51,602 nucleotides of DNA from Ruminococcus sp. (GTDB lineage Bacteria > Bacillota > Clostridia > Oscillospirales > Acutalibacteraceae): the NCBI GenBank assembly GCA_022510955.1, contig JAFLSM010000014.1, positions 1 to 51,602 of the forward strand, given 5' to 3'. Below the pieces are notes generated by a model that was given only the letters and a program-made list of their open reading frames with translations, did not search any database and was not told the origin of the DNA. This document shows, in pieces, positions 33,927-41,416 of the stretch (positions are counted from its first letter, which is position 1; each line of letters opens with the position of its first letter). The position numbers were made by a program, and so were the translations under genes.

Positions 33927-35195
33927 TTAATCCTCAAAAACTACTTTGCCACCGAGAATTGTCATTTTTACCTTACCGCAAAGTGTTTTTCCCTTGAATG
34001 GGGTGTTTTTGCTCTTGCCATGCAGTTTTTCTACATCAACTGTCCACGCTTCATCAAGATTTACAAGAGCAATATCAGCAGGAGAGCCTACTGAAAGTGT
34101 ACCTGCGTTAATTCCGAGAATTTTTGCAGGATTAACACTCATTTTTTCAATAAGCTGTTCAAAGCTCATAATACCTGTTTTTACAAGGTAGGTAACGCCC
34201 ACTGCAAGTGATGTTTCCATACCGATTGAGCCGTTTGGCGCACTTACAAAATCCGCCTTTTCATCAGGGGTATGAGGCGCATGGTCGGTTGCAATAGCAT
34301 CAAGTGTGCCGTCAAGCAAGCCTGTGATGATTTCTTCTGCATCTGCCTTTGTTCTAAGCGGAGGATTCATTCGATAATCTGCGTCCCCTCGTAAAAGCTC
34401 CTTTTCAGTGAGAGAAAAGTAGTGCGGTGCAGTTTCGGCTGTCACCTTAACACCTCTTGCCTTTGCATCTCTTATAAGTGCAACACTTGTTTTTGTGCTG
34501 ACATGACAAATATGAATCGGAACATCAAGAGCCGCCGCAAGTGCAATTTCCCTTGCTGTTCCGCAGTCCTCCGCAGAGGCAGGAATACCCTTGACACCAA
34601 GCTTTTGTGAAACCTCACCCTCGTTTATTTTACCGCCGTCTGCAAGAAACAAATCCTCGCAATGAGCGACAACACTCATACCAAGCTGAGGAGCTTTTTT
34701 CATTGCATCACTTAAAAATCGGGTATTCTCAACGGGGCGTCCGTCGTCGGAAAGTGCGATTGCACCTGCCGATTTAAGCTCGTCAAGGTCTGTCGGCTCA
34801 AGACTTTTAAGTCCCTTGGTTATACTTGCTGATACATAAACATTTGCAGAGGCGTCTTTTGCCTTATCAAGAATATATTTTACAGTTTCCGCATTGTCAG
34901 TTGCAGGATTTGTGTTCGGCATTGCGAGCAAACTTGTAACTCCGCCTGCTGCTGCCGCATTACAGCCTGTGATTATATCCTCCTTGTGAGTTTGTCCCGG
35001 GTCACGCAAATGTACATGCATATCAACAATACCGGGAATTGCATACAATCCTTCGGCATCAATCACCTTGCAGTCAGCCGACAAATTTTTGCCGAACTGT
35101 GCAATCACACCGTCACGCACAAGAACATCAAACTGTTCATTTATTCCGTCGGCCGGTGACACTACTGTCGCATTTTTAATTAGTAATTCGTTCAT
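33927..35195 (-). CDS. pyrC: Dihydroorotase
   Basis: 422 residues, class I (type B, PyrC/AllB-like) dihydroorotase of the amidohydrolase family. Zinc ligands His60 and His62 in MHVHLRDPG, the bridging-lysine region is replaced as usual by an Asp-containing segment (GDADYRMNPPLR lies nearby), and ATDHAPHT carries the catalytic Asp. It interconverts carbamoyl-aspartate and dihydroorotate. It starts 18 nt after the membrane-protein gene with GGTGAA before the ATG. Confidence 0.92.
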   Translation of the reverse strand: MNELLIKNATVVSPADGINEQFDVLVRDGVIAQFGKNLSADCKVIDAEGLYAIPGIVDMHVHLRDPGQTHKEDIITGCNAAAAGGVTSLLAMPNTNPATDNAETVKYILDKAKDASANVYVSASITKGLKSLEPTDLDELKSAGAIALSDDGRPVENTRFLSDAMKKAPQLGMSVVAHCEDLFLADGGKINEGEVSQKLGVKGIPASAEDCGTAREIALAAALDVPIHICHVSTKTSVALIRDAKARGVKVTAETAPHYFSLTEKELLRGDADYRMNPPLRTKADAEEIITGLLDGTLDAIATDHAPHTPDEKADFVSAPNGSIGMETSLAVGVTYLVKTGIMSFEQLIEKMSVNPAKILGINAGTLSVGSPADIALVNLDEAWTVDVEKLHGKSKNTPFKGKTLCGKVKMTILGGKVVFED

Positions 35196-35213
35196 ATATT
35201 CACCTATTTAAAA

Positions 35214-37061
35214 TTATCTTTTACGATTTGACTGTGAAGATGTCGGTTTTCTGCGAGTCTGAGAAGATGTTGGCCTGCGATTTTGTGTTCCTCTTGGGGC
35301 AGGTCTGCGATCTGTACGGCTGTGCACCTTAACCAGAGTGCCGTCCTCCAACACTCTGCGTTGCTGTCTTTGTCTTTCAGCCCTCGCTCTTGCTCTTTCA
35401 AGTCGCTCCTGCTCTGCCTTTTTACGCTTTGCAATCGCTCTTTTTCTCTTTATCATTCGATAAACATTGGTGCAGAAATAACCGCAGTGTATTCCGAAAG
35501 TTTTAACTCCTTTGCCAAAAGTCTTTAATCCAACAAACACCTTTTCGCCAAATGACGACTCTTTCGGCTCTTCACGGCTTACCTTTGAGGCATGCTGTTC
35601 AATTTCGCTGATTACATCATAATCCTCAGCCTCGTCAATTTCTTTGTTGCTTATAATGCCCATTTTTTTCTTTGGAGCCTCTTCAAAGAAATCGTAGCTG
35701 TTCTCAAATTTAGACTGCTTTGAAATATCACGAACAAGAACTTCATCGTTGTTGAATTCATCAAGTTCCGTAAGACCGTCCTGAGTTAAATCGAGGGTCT
35801 CATCATTTTCATCATAATACGCTTCCGTCTGTGAGTTCTCCTCATATGTTTCAAACATCTGAGGCTCTGTTTCAATCTGTATATCATCAGACTGAACATC
35901 ATAAACTTCAACCTGAGTTTCATTTTCAGGCTTTCTCTCACGATAAACCTCTCTTGCAACGCTGTCATCAAATGAATGAGCTCCGCTTAAAATCTCGTCA
36001 ATTTCTTCATCTGACACATATCGTTTTGAACTGTTATCATCAAAAGACTGATTATAGGCTTCATCATTTTTGTCAAAATAATTTTCTTTTATGCTGTTCT
36101 CAAGATGTTTCTCATATTCCTCGTCCTGTATGTATGAGCTTTCGTAATTACGATCACTTTGCGAGTCAATGTCAACAAAATCCTCAAAATAATCGTCTGT
36201 GTAATTCTTCTGCAACCTCTGCTCGTCCTGTACACCGTGATTGTCAGACTGCGGCTTTTCAGTGAGGTTGTATTCGTCAGCAAGTTCTTTTAGAATCTTT
36301 TCATTTCTGGACGCCGCCATGCTGTTAATCTTACCTCTAACACGCTGGTTGTGCTTTAATCTGATTATAAAAATCAAAAGAAGAACAATAACTATAAGTG
36401 CAGCTGCTATAATAATTACAGTAGCAATTCCTCCGCCAAAGCTTGTCTTGCCGAAAGAAATTGAGGATACAATGCCTGAAAACACAGAATAATCCCCGTT
36501 TGTAACATTACTGCCATTGCGCTGAAGAGTAACATTAATACTCATACCGTCATAAACTGTATGAGCCTGATATGCTTTTATTGTTTCTGTTCCCGTGTTT
36601 ACATGTGTGTTAAACAGGAGCCAGACAAGCTGTTTATCACTTTTTTCATCAGGAGTGCAGGAGGAATATTCAGTTTGAGTAAGAAAATTGCCCATAACCT
36701 CCGTCAGCTTATCTCTTTCAAGAAGGTTATAGTTCTTTATGCTCTCACTGTCCTCGTTTTTGGTCATTGTAACAGTGATTGTAAGGGTTGAGGGTTCATT
36801 CATACCCTGCAAATAGATATCACCGCTTTTAAAGTTGTCCATGGTTGTGTTATAATCAAGACCAAACAGAGAAAAATATTTGTCACTGCTGTTGCTTTTG
36901 CGAGTAACAGCAGTCATGCCGTCCGGCAGTGTGATTGACATATCGTCAATATTATTTATAGTATAAGTTTCAGAAACTGCACTGCAAACCGTTGTACCTG
37001 CAAGCACGCACAATGCACATAAAAAGACTGAAACTAAATTCCTTAGCCTTTTTGATATCAT
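35214..37061 (-). CDS. Membrane protein with acidic linker and basic C-terminal tail
   Basis: A 615-residue protein of no recognised family. It opens with a signal sequence (LRNLVSVFLCALCVLAGTT), then an extracytoplasmic domain of about 180 residues and one membrane helix near 211-233 (IATVIIIAAALIVIVLLLIF). A long acidic, low-complexity cytoplasmic region (rich in Asp, Glu, Asn and Ser) follows to about residue 480. The end is strongly basic, with a Lys/Arg-Arg-Ala repeat (KKAEQERLERARARAERQ) and a Pro/Ser/Thr/Arg tail. The ATG at 37061 follows GGGAGG. It is first in the operon leading to pyrC. The tail could bind nucleic acid or phospholipid; function unknown. Confidence 0.75.
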   Translation of the reverse strand: MISKRLRNLVSVFLCALCVLAGTTVCSAVSETYTINNIDDMSITLPDGMTAVTRKSNSSDKYFSLFGLDYNTTMDNFKSGDIYLQGMNEPSTLTITVTMTKNEDSESIKNYNLLERDKLTEVMGNFLTQTEYSSCTPDEKSDKQLVWLLFNTHVNTGTETIKAYQAHTVYDGMSINVTLQRNGSNVTNGDYSVFSGIVSSISFGKTSFGGGIATVIIIAAALIVIVLLLIFIIRLKHNQRVRGKINSMAASRNEKILKELADEYNLTEKPQSDNHGVQDEQRLQKNYTDDYFEDFVDIDSQSDRNYESSYIQDEEYEKHLENSIKENYFDKNDEAYNQSFDDNSSKRYVSDEEIDEILSGAHSFDDSVAREVYRERKPENETQVEVYDVQSDDIQIETEPQMFETYEENSQTEAYYDENDETLDLTQDGLTELDEFNNDEVLVRDISKQSKFENSYDFFEEAPKKKMGIISNKEIDEAEDYDVISEIEQHASKVSREEPKESSFGEKVFVGLKTFGKGVKTFGIHCGYFCTNVYRMIKRKRAIAKRKKAEQERLERARARAERQRQQRRVLEDGTLVKVHSRTDRRPAPRGTQNRRPTSSQTRRKPTSSQSNRKR

Positions 37062-37119
37062 ATCCCATATTCCTCCCAATTTATTCCATACTTCTTCATA
37101 ATATTGTATATATAAGGCT

Positions 37120-37148
37120 ATTATACTATATTATACAAAAAATTACAA
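37120..37148 (-). promoter_or_regulatory. Promoter of the membrane protein-pyrC-pyrF operon
   Basis: TTGTAA, 17-nt spacer, TATAAT on the minus strand, predicted start near 37113. A second TATAAT overlaps the spacer. Confidence 0.65.
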
Positions 37149-37273
37149 GTGCGTTATAAATTGCATTTTCAAAGAAGTACTCTGAATGTAAAACAACAAA
37201 AGTGTGTTGCCTTTTAGTCAGCAATCATCATAAGTTACAACTACTATATATTACAGATTTATTCCTTTTTTAC

Positions 37274-37302
37274 TTGACAAAACTATATTTCAGGAGTATT
37301 AT
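37274..37302 (+). promoter_or_regulatory. Promoter of the glutamate-cysteine ligase operon
   Basis: TTGACA (perfect -35), 17-nt spacer, TATTAT. Predicted start near 37309. Confidence 0.7.
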
Positions 37303-37456
37303 ATTACTTACTAATTATATAGGATTAATGTATTTTAAAACTTTATGGATTGTTATACTAATATCAGAATAAAACTTTGAATCATTGCTGTTATAATTAA
37401 AGCACACTTTTAAAGCGTCTGAAATAATCTGAAATTAGTTTTTGAAGGATGATTTT

Positions 37457-38749
37457 ATGAGTTTAAATTTTGACACACCTTTATCAATACAAAATATGTA
37501 CAAGGCTACCTTTGGACTTGAAAAAGAGAGCCTGAGAAGTAACGAAAACGGATTTCTTTCTCATACAAAACATCCTTTTACCGGCAATACTCACATAGAC
37601 AGAGATTTTTGCGAAAATCAGGTAGAAATTGTAACAGATGTATGGGATAGTACAGTTGCAGTTTTCAAACATATTTCGGAATTGCACAGAACCGTTGTAA
37701 ACGAATTATCAAATCTTGAATCGGGCAAAGAAATAATATGGCAGTTTTCAAATCCACCTTATGTAAAAGGTGAAAGCGATATTCCCATTGCAAGTTACAA
37801 GGAGAGCCTCAAGGGTAAGGAAATTTACAGAAAATATCTTGCCGAAAAATATGGTAAAAAGAAAATGCTTTTTTCCGGAATCCATTTCAACTTTTCATTT
37901 GGTGATGAGCTTATTGAAATCAGCCGTGCAGAAAATAAAACCGACTCATTTTATGAGCATAAAAACAAACTCTATCTTGAGCTTGCAAAAAAGATGACGA
38001 AATACAGCTGGCTTATTGTTTATCTAACTGCCGCAAGTCCTGTTATGGACGGCTCTTTTTTTGACGACACAAAATTAGGCAAAGATGTAATTACACCTTT
38101 TTCTTCTGCAAGGTGCAGTGAAATAGGCTATTGGAACAACTTTATTCCGATTTTAAAATACGATACATTACAAAGCTATGCCGGCAGTATTCAGGATTAT
38201 GTAGACAAAGGCTTACTGAGGTCTGTTTCAGAGCTTTATTATCCCATAAGATTAAAACCAAAGGGTGAAAACTCACTTGAAAATCTTAAAAACTCGGGAG
38301 TTAATCACATTGAACTGCGTATGCTTGACTTGAACCCTCTTTCTCCTGTCGGCATTTTTAAAGAAGATATTGACTTTTTACATATGCTGATTATTTATTT
38401 AATGTCGCTTGACGACGAGGATTTTACCGACCACGAGCAAATTTCTGCTGTAAAGAATGTAAAGCGTGCCGCAAATTTCGACGACGAAAACACAGTAATT
38501 GAGTTTTACGGCGAAAAAGTGTCAGTCAAATCGGCTGCTTTAAAAGTACTTTGTGATATGCAGGACTTTTTTGAAAAGCGCAAACAGGAAACAGCTACAG
38601 AAATTGTAATCAGGCAGAAAGAAAAAATATTACATAAAAACAAACGCTATGCACAGATAATCAAAGATACTTACGGTAAAGATTATGTAAAAAAAGGCAT
38701 TCAGCTCTCGCTAACTTACGCTGACATTCTTAAAAAGGAGACACTTTAA
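37457..38749 (+). CDS. Glutamate-cysteine ligase, GshA/GshF N-domain type
   Basis: A 430-residue protein homologous to type 1 glutamate-cysteine ligase and to the first domain of bifunctional GshF. Marks are FGLEKESLR (19-27), DIRDF-like 'HIDRDFCENQVEIVT' (46-60), SGIHFNFS (140-147), a 'YLTAASPVMDG' segment and HIELRMLDLNP (284-294). The ATP-grasp glutathione synthetase domain of GshF is absent, and no gshB follows. It should make gamma-glutamylcysteine or a related gamma-glutamyl amide. The start follows AAGGAT; a TTG five codons upstream is less likely. The next gene's ATG touches this stop codon. Confidence 0.85.
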   Translation: MSLNFDTPLSIQNMYKATFGLEKESLRSNENGFLSHTKHPFTGNTHIDRDFCENQVEIVTDVWDSTVAVFKHISELHRTVVNELSNLESGKEIIWQFSNPPYVKGESDIPIASYKESLKGKEIYRKYLAEKYGKKKMLFSGIHFNFSFGDELIEISRAENKTDSFYEHKNKLYLELAKKMTKYSWLIVYLTAASPVMDGSFFDDTKLGKDVITPFSSARCSEIGYWNNFIPILKYDTLQSYAGSIQDYVDKGLLRSVSELYYPIRLKPKGENSLENLKNSGVNHIELRMLDLNPLSPVGIFKEDIDFLHMLIIYLMSLDDEDFTDHEQISAVKNVKRAANFDDENTVIEFYGEKVSVKSAALKVLCDMQDFFEKRKQETATEIVIRQKEKILHKNKRYAQIIKDTYGKDYVKKGIQLSLTYADILKKETL

Positions 38750-39523
38750 ATGTGTGAAATATTCGGAGCCTGCTTTGACAGGGAAAGCTGTATAAACAGC
38801 TATTTAAAAAACTTTTACCGTCACAGCAACAATCATCCTCACGGATGGGGACTTGCATATACTGACGGCAATAGCATTTCTATAGAAAAAGAGTCATTGC
38901 AAGCATCAAAAAGCCACTATTTAAAAGAAAGGCTTTCTCAGCCAATTATCTCAAAAACAATTTTAGCACACATCCGCTATGCAACCATAGGTAATGTTGA
39001 CTACAAGAACTGCCATCCTTATAGGGCGAAAGATAATTTTTCAAGACGCTGGACATTAATTCACAACGGAACCATTTTTGATTATCCGCCTCTTAATAAA
39101 TTCTTAAAGCTTCAAAAGGGCGATACCGACAGCGAACGCATACTGTTATATATTATTGAGCAGATTAACAATGCTCAGGAAATTTCGCAAAAGCCTCTTA
39201 ATGCAGAGGAAAGATTTTCCCTGCTTGACAGCATTATATCCGATATGGCAAAGGGCAACAAGCTTAATTTGCTGATATTTGACGGCGAGTATATGTATGC
39301 TCACACAAATTACGCAGGTTCACTTCACTATCTTAAAAAGGAAGAGGGATTTATCTTTTCAACACTTCCTCTCACAAATGAGAACTGGGAAAAACTGCCT
39401 TTCACTACCCTACAGGCATACAAGGACGGCAAACACATTTTCAGCGGAACAAATCACAAAAACGAATTTGTTGACAATGAGGAATCCCTGAAATATTTGT
39501 ATCAGATTTTCTCAGATTTATAA
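38750..39523 (+). CDS. Class II glutamine amidotransferase, EgtC/YafJ type
   Basis: A 257-residue Ntn-hydrolase. Cys2 follows the initiator Met and is the expected nucleophile. HGWGLAY (31-37), HIRYATIG (74-81), HNGT (105-108) and GDTDSE (124-129) are the family's pocket motifs. No synthase domain is attached, so it is a stand-alone amidohydrolase. In ergothioneine synthesis the relative EgtC removes a gamma-glutamyl group. Here it is between two gamma-glutamyl ligase-type genes, with its ATG directly after the first one's stop and AAGGAG upstream, so hydrolysis of a gamma-glutamyl bond is the obvious guess. Confidence 0.85.
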   Translation: MCEIFGACFDRESCINSYLKNFYRHSNNHPHGWGLAYTDGNSISIEKESLQASKSHYLKERLSQPIISKTILAHIRYATIGNVDYKNCHPYRAKDNFSRRWTLIHNGTIFDYPPLNKFLKLQKGDTDSERILLYIIEQINNAQEISQKPLNAEERFSLLDSIISDMAKGNKLNLLIFDGEYMYAHTNYAGSLHYLKKEEGFIFSTLPLTNENWEKLPFTTLQAYKDGKHIFSGTNHKNEFVDNEESLKYLYQIFSDL

Positions 39524-39556
39524 CCCTGATAAATGCACATATTTAAGGAGACAGCT

Positions 39557-40942
39557 ATGGATTTACAGCTTGTAAGAGAACAATTATATAAAAGATATAT
39601 TGAGCCTACAAAGAGAGAGCGTGAAAAATTTATCGGTGTTGAAATTGAAATGCCAATTGTCAATCTGTCAAAAAAAGCTGTCAATTTTGATGTTGTTCAC
39701 ACCATAACCGACAGTTTTATTAAACACTTTAATTTTAATGTTTCGGGAACAGACGACGAGGGCAATATTTATTCGGCGGCAAGCCCTATAAACGGCGACA
39801 TTCTGTCATATGACTGCTCATATAATAATCTTGAGCTTTCATTCGGAAGAGAGCAGAATTTATATGATATTCAAAAAAGATTTGCCGAATATTATAAGTT
39901 TCTGCAAAATGAGTTTAAAGCATATAATTACACCCTTACGGGAATGGGAGTAAATCCTTATTATAAAGAAAATCACAATGTACCAATCCCAAACGGTCGT
40001 TATCGTATGCTTTTTCATCATCTTAATTCCTATAAAAAGTACAAAGATACACCTATGTATTTTCATAATTATCCAGAATACGGTACATTTTCAAGTGCGT
40101 CACAAGTACAGCTTGATGTAAGTTTTGATAAGCTTCCACTGACGCTCAACACCTTTTCAAAGCTTGAGCCAATTAAGGCACTGTTATTTTCTAATTCCGT
40201 TTTGCTTGGTGAAAACGAAAACAACCTGTGCTGTCGTGATATGTTTTGGGAAAACAGCACTCACGGAATAAATCCCCATAACATCGGAATGTACAACTAC
40301 GAATTTACAAACATTGACGACATTTTGGCATATATCGAATCAACAAGTATCTACTGTGTAGAAAGAGATGAAAAATATATTAACTTCTCTCCCACAAAAA
40401 TTGATGATTATTTCACCAAATCATCAATAACAGGCGAGTACTTCGACAACGGAGAATATAAGAATATTGAGTTCACTCCACAGCTCAGCGATTTAGAGTA
40501 TCTGCGTACATTTAAGTTTGAGGACCTAACTTTTCGTGGAACAATAGAATTTCGCAGTGTGTGCTGTCAGCCGATAAAGGACAGCTTTTGCGTTGCCGCC
40601 TTTCATACAGGACTTATGGACAAGATTGATGAGCTTGCAGAAATTATCGAAAATGACCGCATACTATATCATCACGGATATACAGCAGGAGAACTCAGAA
40701 AAATGCTCATCAGCAGTAATTTGCCTAAGTTTATAGATGAGGACAAGCTATATGACCTTGCAAAGCAAATTGTTGACCTTGCATACGACGGACTTTTACA
40801 GCGAGGTATGAACGAAGAAAAACTGTTAGCTCCGCTCTATCAAAGAATAGATATGAGAACGAATCCTGCAAAAACAATGCTTTACCTTAAAGACAGCAAA
40901 ACTGATTTGAAAGACATAATTATTGAATACGGAAAAATCTGA
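39557..40942 (+). CDS. Glutamate-cysteine ligase, GCS2/EgtA type
   Basis: A 461-residue ligase of the other glutamate-cysteine ligase group (plant/EgtA-like, GCS2). Motifs are GVEIEMPIV (27-35), ELSFGREQN (93-101), ASQVQLDVS (181-189) and RGTIEFRSVC (327-336); the acidic residues are those that bind metal-ATP in the family. It shares no obvious sequence similarity with the first gene of this operon, so this is not a tandem duplicate. The ATG follows AAGGAG; a longer frame to 39533 lacks a site. The operon ends at a strong terminator 80 bases on. Confidence 0.82.
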   Translation: MDLQLVREQLYKRYIEPTKREREKFIGVEIEMPIVNLSKKAVNFDVVHTITDSFIKHFNFNVSGTDDEGNIYSAASPINGDILSYDCSYNNLELSFGREQNLYDIQKRFAEYYKFLQNEFKAYNYTLTGMGVNPYYKENHNVPIPNGRYRMLFHHLNSYKKYKDTPMYFHNYPEYGTFSSASQVQLDVSFDKLPLTLNTFSKLEPIKALLFSNSVLLGENENNLCCRDMFWENSTHGINPHNIGMYNYEFTNIDDILAYIESTSIYCVERDEKYINFSPTKIDDYFTKSSITGEYFDNGEYKNIEFTPQLSDLEYLRTFKFEDLTFRGTIEFRSVCCQPIKDSFCVAAFHTGLMDKIDELAEIIENDRILYHHGYTAGELRKMLISSNLPKFIDEDKLYDLAKQIVDLAYDGLLQRGMNEEKLLAPLYQRIDMRTNPAKTMLYLKDSKTDLKDIIIEYGKI

Positions 40943-41020
40943 ACAAATTAATTAATACTTTTTTCGTTTCCATAATTTTTATAAACAGTTCTTCTCTGTT
41001 ATAACGAGAGTATACAACAA

Positions 41021-41056
41021 AACCTCCCTTAATGTTATTGTTAAGGGAGGTTTTTT
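41021..41056 (+). terminator. Terminator of the glutamate-cysteine ligase operon
   Basis: Perfect 12-bp stem AACCTCCCTTAA/TTAAGGGAGGTT with an 8-nt loop and a run of six T. Confidence 0.9.
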
Positions 41057-41060
41057 CACC

Positions 41061-41407
41061 GCTTCAGAAGTTGGTTTTAGTATATAACCATCGTATCCCG
41101 AAGATTTACTTCTATTGTATGGCGAACATCATAATTCACGATTTTTAGTTTTATTAGTAATTAATAAAGCGGTCACTACCGCCCCGAAGATTTACTTCTG
41201 TTGTATGGTGAACATCATAATTCACGATTTTTAGTTTTATTAGTAATTAATACAGCGGTCACTACCGCTCCGAAGGAATCCTTCCGCTGTTCGGTAACAG
41301 TCCATAATTCCTGTCAAAACTTAGATAAGAGATTTATGAAGTTTACCACACACTCGAAGTATATCTTCGGGTCTTAAAGGTTACATATTAAATCAAACTT
41401 CTGAAGC
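41061..41407. repeat. Long-hairpin repeat family, expanded copy with 29-bp terminal inverted repeats
   Basis: The ends, GCTTCAGAAGTTGGTTTTAG... and ...TCAAACTTCTGAAGC, are inverted repeats that match at 25 of 29 positions. Inside are two tandem 86-bp units (41097-41182 and 41183-41268) that differ at only three bases. Each begins with CCCGAAGATTTACTTC and ends in the hairpin GCGGTCACTACCGC. A further CCGAAGG/CCTTC hairpin follows, then a right arm with ATATCTTCGGGTC. No transposase is present; the form is that of a MITE. Confidence 0.75.
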
Positions 41408-41416
41408 GTTCAAAAA

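Larger units (their letters stand above)
37062..37456. other. Divergent promoter region without genes
   Basis: About 395 bases between the minus-strand membrane-protein operon and the plus-strand GCL operon. It holds one good promoter in each direction (37120-37148 minus, 37274-37302 plus) and otherwise AT-rich sequence without repeats, coding sequence or a recognisable riboswitch. The plus-strand leader is about 148 nt. Confidence 0.65.
40943..41416. other. Convergent intergenic region: terminator plus large repeat
   Basis: About 470 bases between the GCS2-type gene (+) and glmS (-). After 80 bases of AT-rich sequence comes the operon terminator (41021-41056), then the largest single copy of the long-hairpin repeat family (41061-41407), which ends nine bases before the glmS stop codon. 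Confidence 0.7.

Noticed and set aside
35831-36265. Plus-strand reading frame antisense to the membrane protein
   Set aside because: It is a frame shadow of a low-complexity acidic region, with His/Gln-rich translation, no ribosome binding site and no family match.
37457-40942. Standard glutathione or ergothioneine operon
   Set aside because: No gshB, no ATP-grasp domain fused to the ligase, and no egtB, egtD or egtE are seen, so neither label is justified.
41097-41268. CRISPR-like tandem repeats
   Set aside because: Only two 86-bp units with no spacers, no cas genes, and the same modules occur dispersed in the window.
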